The notes under the pieces: generated by a model
Seen by the model: the letters and a program-made list of their open reading frames with translations, nothing else
Told to the model about the DNA's origin: nothing
Database searches by the model: none
Shown here: positions 1 through 7,800 of the stretch, piece after piece
Layout: every line of letters starts with the position of its first letter
How positions within the stretch are numbered: the first letter of the stretch is position 1
Made by a program: the position numbers and the translations under genes
Assembly: GCF_000750005.1 (NCBI RefSeq)
Contig: NZ_JPYA01000050.1
Coordinates: 1-12,200, forward strand
Direction of reading: 5' to 3'
Length of the DNA: 12,200 bases
DNA from: Geobacillus icigianus
GTDB taxonomy: Bacteria > Bacillota > Bacilli > Bacillales > Anoxybacillaceae

Positions 1-804
1 GCGCTGGCCTGTTTGCGATTGGTGGGAGCGCGTTTTTATCGTACCTATGAGGGATTGAAACTCGTATGGGTCATATCGCGGTCTACGGAGGTGGTCGTTT
101 TTATCGTACCTATGAGGGATTGAAACCTCGGCCTTCAATCCCTAAATCATTTCCGACGGATAGGTTTTTATCGTACCTATGAGGGATTGAAACCCCGGTC
201 TCATTTGTTTCCCCTCCAAATAAAATAAGCACCCGTTTTTATCGTACCTATGAGGGATTGAAACAACAGAAGGACGAGCGCCTGACGCGCCGCACAAGGA
301 GTTTTTATCGTACCTATGAGGGATTGAAACTATACCGCATACTTCAACCGTGCTTTCCAATCCTTAGGTTTTTATCGTACCTATGAGGGATTGAAACAAA
401 GAAGAGCCAGAATTTGCAACCAAATGTGCTATTTACGGTTTTTATCGTACCTATGAGGGATTGAAACAATTTACGCTAAAAAACCCAATTGAAACATCAA
501 TCGCGTTTTTATCGTACCTATGAGGGATTGAAACTACATTTTTGCGTACAATTTCATTTTGTCTTCTTTAGTTTTTATCGTACCTATGAGGGATTGAAAC
601 GACCAGTGTTAATGCGTTGTCCGTCAGGAATTTTCGTTTTTATCGTACCTATGAGGGATTGAAACTCCTCTACGTCGTTCGAGGGTTCGTTGAATTTCAT
701 CGTTTTTATCGTACCTATGAGGGATTGAAACCTAAAAAACTGTTTAATCCCCTCTAATGTCTGATTGAGTTTTTATCGTACCTATGAGGGATTGAAACAA
801 AATA

Positions 805-832
805 AAAACGCTCATTTTCTGAGCGCTTTTTT
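805..832 (+). terminator. Terminator-like hairpin carried inside a spacer
   Basis: The spacer at 799-836 contains CGCTCA (809-814), a 5-nt loop, TGAGCG (820-825), then C and six T residues (827-832), with an A-rich run in front. This is the form of an intrinsic terminator and probably derives from one in the targeted mobile element. It points in the direction of array transcription. The 6-bp stem is short, so termination would be partial at best. Confidence 0.45.
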
Positions 833-1229
833 CAACGTTTTTATCGTACCTATGAGGGATTGAAACCCGTGCAACTCACGAGCATCAACAATCTTTTCGC
901 CGTTTTTATCGTACCTATGAGGGATTGAAACCAACAATTGGTTGGACTGATAGACCGCGGCAGGTGCGTTTTTATCGTACCTATGAGGGATTGAAACTCT
1001 CCACCTGCAAACGACGCTTCCTTCTGTAATCGGTTTTTATCGTACCTATGAGGGATTGAAACTTCGTTTAGCTGACTACGGAAATCAAAATGCAGGCGTT
1101 TTTATCGTACCTATGAGGGATTGAAACTCACCAAAGGCATTAAGAGTGAATAGCGGCCTAACACGTTTTTATCGTACCTATGAGGGATTGAAACTACTGT
1201 TTTATGTTTCGTTTCGTCCTCGCCCGGCC

Positions 1230-1275
1230 GTTTTTATCGTACCTATGAGGTATCGTACCTATGAGGGATTGAAAC
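1230..1275 (+). repeat. CRISPR repeat with internal 16-bp tandem duplication
   Basis: This repeat is 46 nt rather than 30. It reads as the first 21 nt of the repeat followed by a second copy of TATCGTACCTATGAGG, and then the normal end GGATTGAAAC. The 3' half, including the ATTGAAAC tag, is intact, so crRNA processing of the next spacer could still occur. It is the second-to-last repeat, in the oldest part of the array, where drift is expected. Slippage or an aberrant integration repair are both possible causes. Confidence 0.93.
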
Positions 1276-1310
1276 CTGTACCAGATGCACCGAAAATCAA
1301 AACAAAGTCT

Positions 1311-1329
1311 GTTTTTATCGTACCTATGA
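1311..1329 (+). repeat. Terminal truncated CRISPR repeat
   Basis: The first 19 nt match the repeat exactly and the match then stops at ...CCTATGA, followed by CGAATTTCTCAC. A decayed last repeat marks the leader-distal end of the array and supports rightward transcription. Confidence 0.9.
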
Positions 1330-1408
1330 CGAATTTCTCACTGTGAGCAGGATGCCGCCTTGAGGACGGCGAATAGAAAAAGAGAGACCATCAAGGTGAG
1401 GTGATGGA

Positions 1409-2317
1409 ATGGCGATTGACCATGATCGGCTGTTCAAAGAGCTGATCCGCACGTTTTTCGAAGAGTTCCTGCTCCTCTTTTTCCCCGACATGCACGAGCA
1501 TATCGATTTCCATCATCTGTCCTTTTTATCCGAAGAGCTGTTTACCGATGTGACGGCCGGTGAAAAGTACCGCGTTGATTTGCTGGTCGAGACGAAGCTG
1601 AAAGGCGCAGACGGGCTGATCATCGTGCACGTGGAAACGCAAGGGTATGTCCAGCCGTCGTTTGCCGAGCGCATGTTCCTCTATTTCAGCCGCTTGTATG
1701 AAACCTACCGGACCCGCATCGTTCCGATCGCCGTCTTCCACTATGATTCCCTCCGCGAGGAACCGTCTGTGTTTTCGATGGAATTTCCGTTTGGGGAAGT
1801 GCTGCAGTTTCGCTTTTTTTCGGTGGCGTTGCGGAAGAAGCAGTGGCGGGAGTACATTCGGCAGGACAACCCGGTTGCGGCTGCGCTGCTCAGTCAAATG
1901 GGGTATACTGAAAGAGAGAAGGTGGAGCTGAAAAAAGAGTTTTTGCGCATGTTGGTGCGGTTGGAGCTCGATGAGGCGAGGCAGCGGCTGCTGCTTGGGT
2001 TTTTTGAGACGTACGTGAAGTTGACAGAGGAAGAGGAACAACAGCTGCAAAGCGAGGTGAAGGCGATGGAAACGAAAGAACGAGAGAAAGTGTTGGAGCT
2101 GATCATCTCCTACGAGCAAAAAGGGAAAAAAGAAGGGCTGGAAGAAGGGGTAAAACGCGGCCTTGAGCAAGGGATGAAGCAAGGAATGGAACAAGGCATG
2201 AAACAGGGAATGAAGCGGCTTATTCAGACAATGGCACAAAAAGGAATGACGGCCTCCGAGATTGCCCGGTTGGTCGATCTTTCTGAAGAAGAGGTTCGAA
2301 GCTTGTTGAGCGAGTAA
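1409..2317 (+). CDS. Rpn family nuclease / putative transposase (PD-(D/E)XK)
   Basis: The 302-residue product resembles the Rpn recombination-promoting nuclease / transposase-like family, which is widespread and multicopy in Geobacillus. The nuclease core is at the N-terminus. Residues 54-63 (YRVDLLVETK) supply the aspartate D57, and residues 73-78 (VHVETQ) supply the E-x-Q pair E76 and Q78. The middle is predicted helical. Residues 129-300 are highly charged, with a lysine/glutamate-rich helix, a glycine-methionine-glutamine repeat near 257-283 (units like EQGMKQGM) and a helix-turn-helix-like end (TASEIARLVDLSEEEVRSLL). The ATG at 1409 follows an AGGTGAGGTG ribosome binding site. It lies 80 bp after the first CRISPR array and 290 bp before the II-C array, and reads in the same direction as both. 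Family members are DNA endonucleases linked to RecA-independent recombination. A role in CRISPR immunity is not shown. Confidence 0.85.
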   Translation: MAIDHDRLFKELIRTFFEEFLLLFFPDMHEHIDFHHLSFLSEELFTDVTAGEKYRVDLLVETKLKGADGLIIVHVETQGYVQPSFAERMFLYFSRLYETYRTRIVPIAVFHYDSLREEPSVFSMEFPFGEVLQFRFFSVALRKKQWREYIRQDNPVAAALLSQMGYTEREKVELKKEFLRMLVRLELDEARQRLLLGFFETYVKLTEEEEQQLQSEVKAMETKEREKVLELIISYEQKGKKEGLEEGVKRGLEQGMKQGMEQGMKQGMKRLIQTMAQKGMTASEIARLVDLSEEEVRSLLSE

Positions 2318-2608
2318 GAAGAAAAGGGGTGATCGATCTCACCTTAGAAGGCCGGTGATTTAAGGGGGCAATCCGCTTGTCAAACCGGTTTCTCAAATAG
2401 ATAAGCCTTGTCGCATCAGGAGCGCCTTTCAAACGTTCCCCCATTGCTCAAGAGACACAAGCGTTTTTCACCAACCTCCTAGTGTTTTCTGTTGAATGAG
2501 TATGAGAATAAAGAAGAAGGCGGTCATCCACCGCCTTTTTGTTCTGTGAAAATCGCACCAGTGAGTCGTGATTTTTATGTCTGGGTAGAGGCGATAAACT
2601 CCGCTCTT
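2318..2608. other. Intergenic region upstream of the II-C array
   Basis: No convincing gene is present in either strand. A terminator-like hairpin lies at 2517-2540. The 68 bp from 2541 to 2608 directly precede the first II-C repeat and occupy the leader position for rightward transcription, but I see no strong -35/-10 pair there. A small inverted repeat, GGTGA/TCACC, lies at 2328-2343 just after the nuclease stop and has no T tract. Confidence 0.6.
2517..2540 (+). terminator. Rho-independent terminator
   Basis: GGCGGT (2519-2524) and ACCGCC (2530-2535) form a 6-bp GC-rich stem with a 5-nt loop, followed directly by five T residues (2536-2540). It can end transcription from the upstream nuclease gene before the II-C array. 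Confidence 0.75.
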
Positions 2609-2633
2609 GTCATAGTTCCCCTGAGATTATCGC

Positions 2634-2644
2634 TGTGGTATAAT
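2634..2644 (+). promoter_or_regulatory. Extended -10 promoter element inside each II-C repeat
   Basis: Each II-C repeat ends in TGTGGTATAAT: a perfect TATAAT preceded by the TG of an extended -10. The TATAAT copies end at 2644, 3211, 3277, 3343, 3409, 3475 and 3541. The -35 position (repeat nt 8-13, TTCCCC) is weak, which an extended -10 can tolerate. Start sites would fall about 7 nt into each spacer, leaving roughly 24 nt of guide. Per-repeat promoters of this form are known from Neisseria type II-C arrays. Activity here is inferred from sequence only. Confidence 0.7.
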
Positions 2645-2690
2645 CGAGTTCAAAAGCGGATATACTGAAATCAGGTCATAGTTCCCCTGA

Positions 2691-2705
2691 CCCGAGTTCG
2701 ACAGT
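2691..2705 (+). repeat. Left terminal inverted repeat of the inserted element
   Basis: CCCGAGTTCGACAGT. It is the exact reverse complement of 3172-3186 and immediately follows the target copy CCTGA. Confidence 0.9.
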
Positions 2706-3171
2706 GACTAGGCAAACAAAATGCCTCTCATCCCTTGATACCAAATGGACGAGAGGCATTGGGGCATACGTTGGGCGTGTATCTAGGTGCAAGGATGGAT
2801 GCCTAGAATCTTCGGAGGAGGCTCCAGCCCTAGAGCCGCAAAGAGTTGCACTTGTTTGGCCGTCCGTTCGGTCGTTGACCAAGGTCGCCGTTTTTTGAAG
2901 AAAAATGTCCAAGCATGAGACGTTCGCATTCGTCTCTTACGTTCGGCCACGATTCATGATGGAGTTAAGCTACGGTGATTCCATCTTTCTTTTTGCGTGT
3001 AACTTGTCGTATGTACATGTCTATATTATAACCGATATTCAGCTCTTTTAAAAGTTAAAATAGGCAAGTCGTGTGCCTATGGAATTCGGCGTTTTTTTCT
3101 AGGGGCCACATCGTAAACTCCTTGATATCAAAGCATTTTGGCCATTTTCATTTGCCTAAAATGGCCTCAAA

Positions 3172-3186
3172 ACTGTCGAACTCGGG
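3172..3186 (-). repeat. Right terminal inverted repeat of the inserted element
   Basis: ACTGTCGAACTCGGG on the plus strand. It is followed immediately by the second target copy CCTGA (3187-3191), where the interrupted CRISPR repeat resumes. Confidence 0.9.
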
Positions 3187-3549
3187 CCTGAGATTATCGC
3201 TGTGGTATAATCGGATTTTCCGTTTTCATATTGGTACTGACGTCATAGTTCCCCTGAGATTATCGCTGTGGTATAATGCCTGTGACGTAATCGCGGAAGT
3301 GGTAAGCGTCATAGTTCCCCTGAGATTATCGCTGTGGTATAATATTCGGACGCTTCGGGGAACCGTAGTAAATGTCATAGTTCCCCTGAGATTATCGCTG
3401 TGGTATAATTCGGAATGGAAATAATAAACTTAAATAAGCGTCATAGTTCCCCTGAGATTATCGCTGTGGTATAATTAATCCGAGAGATTGGCCGATCAAT
3501 ATCAAGTCATAGTTCCCCTGAGATTATCGCTGTGGTATAATACGTATCC

Positions 3550-3586
3550 AAAAAAGCCTGCAATCTCAAGGATCGCGGGCTTTTTT
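3550..3586. terminator. Bidirectional terminator between II-C array and cas operon
   Basis: AAAAAAGCCTGC (3550-3561) pairs with GCGGGCTTTTTT (3575-3586), with one G-U pair in the GC part. The loop, 3562-3574, can form a small inner ATC/GAT helix. Six A residues on the left and six T residues on the right make it an intrinsic terminator on both strands. It lies 8 nt after the last II-C repeat and 53 nt after the cas2 stop, so it can end both converging transcripts. Confidence 0.88.
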
Positions 3587-3639
3587 GCTTTTAAAAAATA
3601 CGAATGTGTCTATGCAATAGGGGGAACCATTTCCGTTTT

Positions 3640-3960
3640 TTAAAAAAGTGTCAGCTGTGTGGATGTTATTTTCTTTTCTTGGGCTGTTGGTTCCCCGAGA
3701 AGCAGTTGCATTTTTGTGTACTGCTTTTCCGTTACGATCATTGCCCGAATCGATCCTCGAGGGGGTAAGTTGCGTTTTAATCTTGCCAAGTGTTTATCCG
3801 TCGCCTCATGTCCATGGCAGACACGGCTGTAAACCGAAAACTGTAGCATATCATACCCTTCGTTGAGCAGGAATGTGCGAAATCGCCGGTATTCACGTTT
3901 CTCCCGGTTGGTCACGACGGGAAGATCAAAAAAGACGAGCAGCCGCATAAACTTACTCAT
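3640..3960 (-). CDS. cas2: CRISPR-associated endonuclease Cas2 (type II-C)
   Basis: The 106-residue product is a Cas2 of normal length with a ferredoxin-like fold. The N-terminal strand and conserved aspartate are seen in LLVFFDLPV (D12), followed by the helix REKREYRRFRTFLL and the strand MLQFSVYSRV. Cas2 dimers bridge two Cas1 dimers to form the spacer integrase; the aspartate is conserved although nuclease activity is not needed for adaptation. The ATG at 3960 overlaps the cas1 end by 8 nt (ATGAGTAA, where TAA is the cas1 stop), so translation is probably coupled. It is the last gene of cas9-cas1-cas2. No csn2 or cas4 follows, which fits subtype II-C. A bidirectional terminator lies 53 nt downstream. 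Confidence 0.96.
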   Translation of the reverse strand: MSKFMRLLVFFDLPVVTNREKREYRRFRTFLLNEGYDMLQFSVYSRVCHGHEATDKHLARLKRNLPPRGSIRAMIVTEKQYTKMQLLLGEPTAQEKKITSTQLTLF

Positions 3961-4852
3961 ACACGTGCAGTTGTAATGGGAGAAGTTCCGGCAATTTCAA
4001 CAACGAAGGGTTTTGGCTTCGGCTTGCGGTGACGAAGCTTTTTGTCATTTCTTCTACCGCGTTCACGACGGTCAATCTTTCTCCATTCACTAGTATGTCC
4101 ATATTGACTAAATTGTATAAGTCTGCCCGAATGGATGGAGAAAATTTATCATCCGGTTGGATGTGCTGGGCCACGTATAGATCGATGAGCGGGCGCAATA
4201 CTTCCATAAAGTCGTCGGCGAGATTAAATTTGTTCAACTCGTTATCGTGGTAAATTCCTAAGCATGGGAAAAAACCATACCCGACGAGAGAACGGGCGAC
4301 GAGTCCACGCATGATGGCGTATCCATAGTTTAAAGCTGCGTTTATGACTGAATCGCTTCGCCGGGTAAACTCATTGCCGAATAAATATTGGAAATACTTT
4401 TTTGCCCCATATGCTTCACGGTTATTGCTATCTCCGGAGTCGACGGTTTTGCTGATGCGGTATAGCTCGTCGGCTCCTTGTTTGTTCAAGAACTCCAAAC
4501 ACTTTCCTTGATTGACGAGTTTTTGGATCACGATCCGCTGCCAAATTCGCTTTTTAAAAGGCTTGGAGTAGGCGTACTGCATGTGCAGCACGCCTACTTG
4601 ACGAGAATGTTTTTGAAACGGCTGCAACACCCCGTTGGGGAGCCGTTTTTGGTCACAGGTGAATAATGCAATGTTATATTCGGCTATTTTGCTTAAAGCG
4701 ACTGCTGTTACGCTGACGGCTTGTTCCTCGATGATAATGGAACAAATATCCTCCAGCGGGATAGAAACTTTTTCTTCCTGTTCAATCACGAGTTGATTGT
4801 AACGGACGGATAGTTTCCCTGGTTTCCGGATGAGCAGATGACGCCAACCCAA
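3953..4852 (-). CDS. cas1: CRISPR-associated integrase Cas1 (type II-C)
   Basis: The 299-residue product is a full-length type II Cas1. The start MGWRHLLIRKPGKLSVRYNQ matches the GWR...KLS opening typical of type II Cas1 proteins. The metal-binding active site is visible as E146 (REAYGAKKYF), H202 (YHDNELNKFN) and the acidic cluster D213, D214 and E217 (LADDFMEVLRP). With Cas2 it integrates new 30-nt spacers into the array at 2609-3541. The start is TTG at 4852-4850, preceded by GAGAGGGGAAAAGAGAG. This places the first 71 nt of cas1 inside the 3' end of cas9 in another frame. The end overlaps cas2 by 8 nt. The alternative of a later start would remove the conserved GWR strand and is unlikely. 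Confidence 0.96.
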   Translation of the reverse strand: MGWRHLLIRKPGKLSVRYNQLVIEQEEKVSIPLEDICSIIIEEQAVSVTAVALSKIAEYNIALFTCDQKRLPNGVLQPFQKHSRQVGVLHMQYAYSKPFKKRIWQRIVIQKLVNQGKCLEFLNKQGADELYRISKTVDSGDSNNREAYGAKKYFQYLFGNEFTRRSDSVINAALNYGYAIMRGLVARSLVGYGFFPCLGIYHDNELNKFNLADDFMEVLRPLIDLYVAQHIQPDDKFSPSIRADLYNLVNMDILVNGERLTVVNAVEEMTKSFVTASRSQNPSLLKLPELLPLQLHVYE

Positions 4853-7800
4853 CTCTCTTTTCCCCTCTCACTTTGTAGATGTTGCCGAGCACATCTACTT
4901 GGTATTTCTCGAATCGTTTGAGGGTTCTTGAACCGATGCCGCGGAGTGAGAAACTGTTGTCATGGCTGATCAACTCCAGTCCTCCTGTGGCTGAGTCAAT
5001 CGTTTTGTAGTAGACAAACACATCTTTAATGTTGATTTCATGGCCTGCGGTCGTTTTCACTGTTTTTTCCCGGGGAAGCTCAATGCGAATGAGATCATTC
5101 GGGTACAGGCTGAATCGGAACGTATAGTCCTCCGTCATTTCCTTCCACTCGGAGTACGGCTTGTTTGGTTCGATGGCTTTGTTTGGCAAAACCTTTTTCA
5201 TGATGTCCATTGTGTAGACGGGAACACAATAGTATTTCCCGTCTTTTTCAAATACGTCAACTCGAACGATGTTGCTGTTGTAGGCGACAGTTTTGCCATC
5301 ATTGAGCGGGATGACTTGGTTTTTTGTGTCGATGATTTTCACTGTCCGAATGATAGGCCCTAGTTCCCCGTTCTTTTTCGGTTTGTAAAGAGGTTCCTGG
5401 AATGCTTTTCTCGGATCATTGTTATGCTCAAGCAACCGCAGGCGGATCGCTTCGTATGTCCTTGGGTCGCTTTCTTTGCCGTACATAGGAAAATGTCCGC
5501 TTGCATCCAGCTTGATTTCGGACAGTTTCGTTTTGACAACAGTTTGGATTTTCCCGCTCCGTTCGTCGATGCCGATATAACGCCGCAATGTTTCTTGATG
5601 AGCCGCCCCTGTGACGCTCCGCTTCGGCATGCGGGAGACAAAAACCGGCTGCAACGATTCGAGTTTCTCGTTATCATAATTTCCAAGATTGAGAGCTTTT
5701 ATACTCTCCTTTGGATTTTTTGATAAACGTGCCCGCAGTTCATCGGCGAAGTGCGGCCAAGGTTGCGGAAAGTGCGGTTCCGTCTTTTTGGCCAGTTCTT
5801 TGGCTTGTTCGCGCCGTTGATAGAAGGCGGTGACTCGGGCGATATCGCTCAGCGTTGTGCAGGCGACGATTGCGGCGTCCACGGCATGGTGCAAATCGGA
5901 TTCTTCACGGTTTTTGTTAAAATCCCAGCGGCTGCGCAAATGGGCGGTAACGCCGCCGTTGACTGTATATACTTTTTGCTTGTCATCACTGTCGGCGAAT
6001 TTGAGATGTTCACGAATAAAGTTGGCGAAAAAGCGTGAAATATACCGGGTGTCATTTAAACTTCGGTTTTTCCATTCTGCTTCTTCGTTTTCATCGTAAT
6101 GAAGCCGGAGCAGCCGATCCCGCTTCTTTTTAGAAAACTGCTTGTTCGTTAACACAAACGTTTCGAACTGTTGCCAGCGCTCAGTTCCTACGCCTAAATA
6201 CTCGGCAGGGATGCGGTTGCCTTTTTCGCGATTTTCTTTTGTCAATACTAATACTTTATTGGTATAACTGTCATCCAAGCTCCGGCTATATGGAATCACG
6301 TGATCTACTTCTACATAGCCCGGTTCAAGCAGTCGCTTGATTTCGATTGGTTGAAGCGAGTAGGCGCATCTTCCGTTTTGCTCGCTCCACAGTTTGAACT
6401 TAACAATGTCATGGCCAGTTGGGTTTCGTGTCAGCCCGTATTCGATCAGCTGGCGGATGGCAGTTTCGTTTCTCTTTCTGTTTTCATCTTGTTCTTTTTT
6501 TGTTTTCTTCCGCTCGTCAAATGTTTGTGACAAATCGCGGGCTAATTCGATATGAATCGATACCGGCGAGCCGTACTTTTTGATGATGGCATTCACCACT
6601 TTTCGCGCCTGTGTCAACGCGCGCATGACGACCGGATTGGCGATCGGCGGAATAGTCGGCAGCAGCACTGTTTTTTGTTTCTTCGTTGGCCCTGTAAACG
6701 TGTATCCCGCTCGCTCACAAGCGGAAGAGTAGACTTCGCCTTGTTCCATATACGGGAGAATGTTGCGGAGTGCTTTTAGCGACAAATGGCCGAATTTGGT
6801 GAATGACAAGTTCAATAATTCTTCAATCAGTTCGTTGTCATATACCTTGTTTGCCAAATTTGCTATCCGCTTCCCGTTTTGTTCATATTCATTTCGCAAG
6901 TAGCTGCGAATGTGGGCATCATCTTTGAATAATGTCAGGGCGTAACCGAATGTATCAAAATCGATTGGCAGAAACGAACTTGACTTTCCTCTTCCATAAA
7001 CCTTATCGACGGTTTTGCGAATTTGATGATAGGCGTCGAGTTCAAGGAATCGGATGTTTTCGTTTTGCTTTAGCGGTTCGCCCCAATCGTACACAATACC
7101 TTTAAAGTAGGTGTCATCAGGCAAATGGAGCAATGTTCGTATATCATGATAGGTAAGTTTGTTTTTTTGGAATGCTTGTTCATACAAAAGGCGGCGTTCT
7201 TCATCGGTGAGTTCCCGCGTTCCTGATGGGGAGACGAGCCGCAATTTATTGATGTGCTCCCAAGCGATGAACGATTGGAATGTGTATGTTGCCTTAGGTG
7301 CCCGCTTTTCTTTCGGTTCGAAGGTACAAAAGCCGACCTTTTTCTCGATGTCATCTTTGGAGGCGACAGGGCGCTGCGAAGACCAAATGGCGATATATTC
7401 ATTCTCAAACGCTTCTGTGCAAATCATGTTTCCGAACTCGCGCTGTCTGGCAAAAATAAGTTGGATCTCGCGTTCTAAGTCGTCACGTGCGATCGTGTTT
7501 GTGTAATTTTCCCCTTTATTGCGCTTATGAAGCACAAATTTTGGGTCTCTCACGATCATTTCACCGACGGTCCGGTAGCCTGTGAGAATGGAGCGGTTTT
7601 CTTCGATATGTTTGAGCATCGTACTGTTTTCTTTGTTGCTGCGCTCGCTTTTGCGGTTGGATTTGAAGCCGCGCCGCTTGGCTAGATGAAGGAGAACGCG
7701 GGCCAATTCATCGTTATTTAGTTTTCGATCTAACGCTTCAACGCGCAGCTGCCAGACATCAATTTCATGTTTTTTCTCGAATAGCTTGTCCAGTTCTTCT

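Larger units (their letters stand above)
1..1329 (+). CRISPR. CRISPR array, type I/III-like 30-nt repeat (distal part)
   Basis: Eighteen identical 30-nt repeats start at 32, 97, 164, 235, 301, 368, 438, 505, 571, 636, 702, 769, 837, 902, 968, 1033, 1098 and 1165. They are followed by an enlarged repeat (1230-1275) and a truncated one (1311-1329). The repeat begins GTTTTTATCGTACC and ends GGATTGAAAC. The last 8 nt, ATTGAAAC, are the usual 5' tag of Cas6-processed crRNAs in type I-A/I-B and type III systems. Nineteen complete spacers of 35-41 nt lie in the window, plus spacer sequence at 1-31. The repeat-end tag and the decayed right-hand repeat both place the leader to the left, outside the window, with rightward transcription. 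No cas genes for this system are visible, so the subtype cannot be fixed. The array is unrelated in repeat to the II-C array downstream. I saw no duplicated spacers. Confidence 0.97.
2691..3186. mobile_element. Non-autonomous (MITE-like) insertion inside a CRISPR repeat
   Basis: The 496-bp element is bounded by 15-bp perfect inverted repeats, CCCGAGTTCGACAGT at 2691-2705 and its complement at 3172-3186. It is flanked by a direct duplication CCTGA (2686-2690 and 3187-3191) taken from the CRISPR repeat. It has no transposase; the short open frames inside (up to 78 codons) do not look like genes. Hairpins lie near both ends: ATGCCTCTC at 2721-2729 with 2751-2759, and GGCCATTTT at 3140-3148 with 3158-3166. 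Others include ATAGGCA at 3060-3066 with 3074-3080, and GAGACG/CGTCTC near 2917-2937. It is best read as a MITE or an internally deleted insertion sequence moved in trans by a DDE transposase. I cannot assign the IS family. Confidence 0.88.
2609..3541 (+). CRISPR. Type II-C CRISPR array, interrupted by a mobile element
   Basis: There are seven 36-nt repeats, beginning GTCATAGTTCCCC and ending TGTGGTATAAT. They lie at 2609-2644, 2675-2690 plus 3187-3211 (one repeat split by an insertion), 3242-3277, 3308-3343, 3374-3409, 3440-3475 and 3506-3541. All six spacers are exactly 30 nt: 2645-2674, 3212-3241, 3278-3307, 3344-3373, 3410-3439 and 3476-3505. The repeat matches the anti-repeat of the tracrRNA gene upstream of cas9, which assigns the array to the II-C system here. 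In type II crRNAs the guide precedes the repeat, so the functional strand is plus, towards the oppositely oriented cas genes. A terminator follows at 3550-3586. The repeat copies are identical apart from the insertion, so no end looks decayed. Confidence 0.97.

Noticed and set aside
142..360. Minus-strand open frame across the first CRISPR array with repeated SIPHRYDKN units
   Set aside because: The repeated peptide is a translation of the CRISPR repeat and spacers; there is no ribosome binding site.
468..504. ATTGAAAC inside a spacer as a possible eroded repeat
   Set aside because: Only 8 nt match the repeat end, the spacer has normal length, and the flanking repeats are perfect; most likely chance.
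1526..2239. Long minus-strand open frame opposite the Rpn nuclease gene
   Set aside because: It is antisense to a gene with a clear motif and ribosome binding site, and its His/Leu/Phe-rich composition is typical of a reverse-frame shadow.
2676..2912. Minus-strand open frame inside the inserted element, considered as a transposase remnant
   Set aside because: No DDE or helix-turn-helix features and no start signal; it crosses the element boundary into the CRISPR repeat.
3071..3424. Plus-strand open frame with repeated VPLRLSLWYN units
   Set aside because: It spans the end of the inserted element and the II-C repeats; the repeated peptide is the translated CRISPR repeat.
2609..3541. Two separate II-C arrays flanking a 500-bp intergenic region
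   Set aside because: The inverted repeats and CCTGA duplication show one array split by an insertion; the two half repeats rejoin into a perfect repeat.
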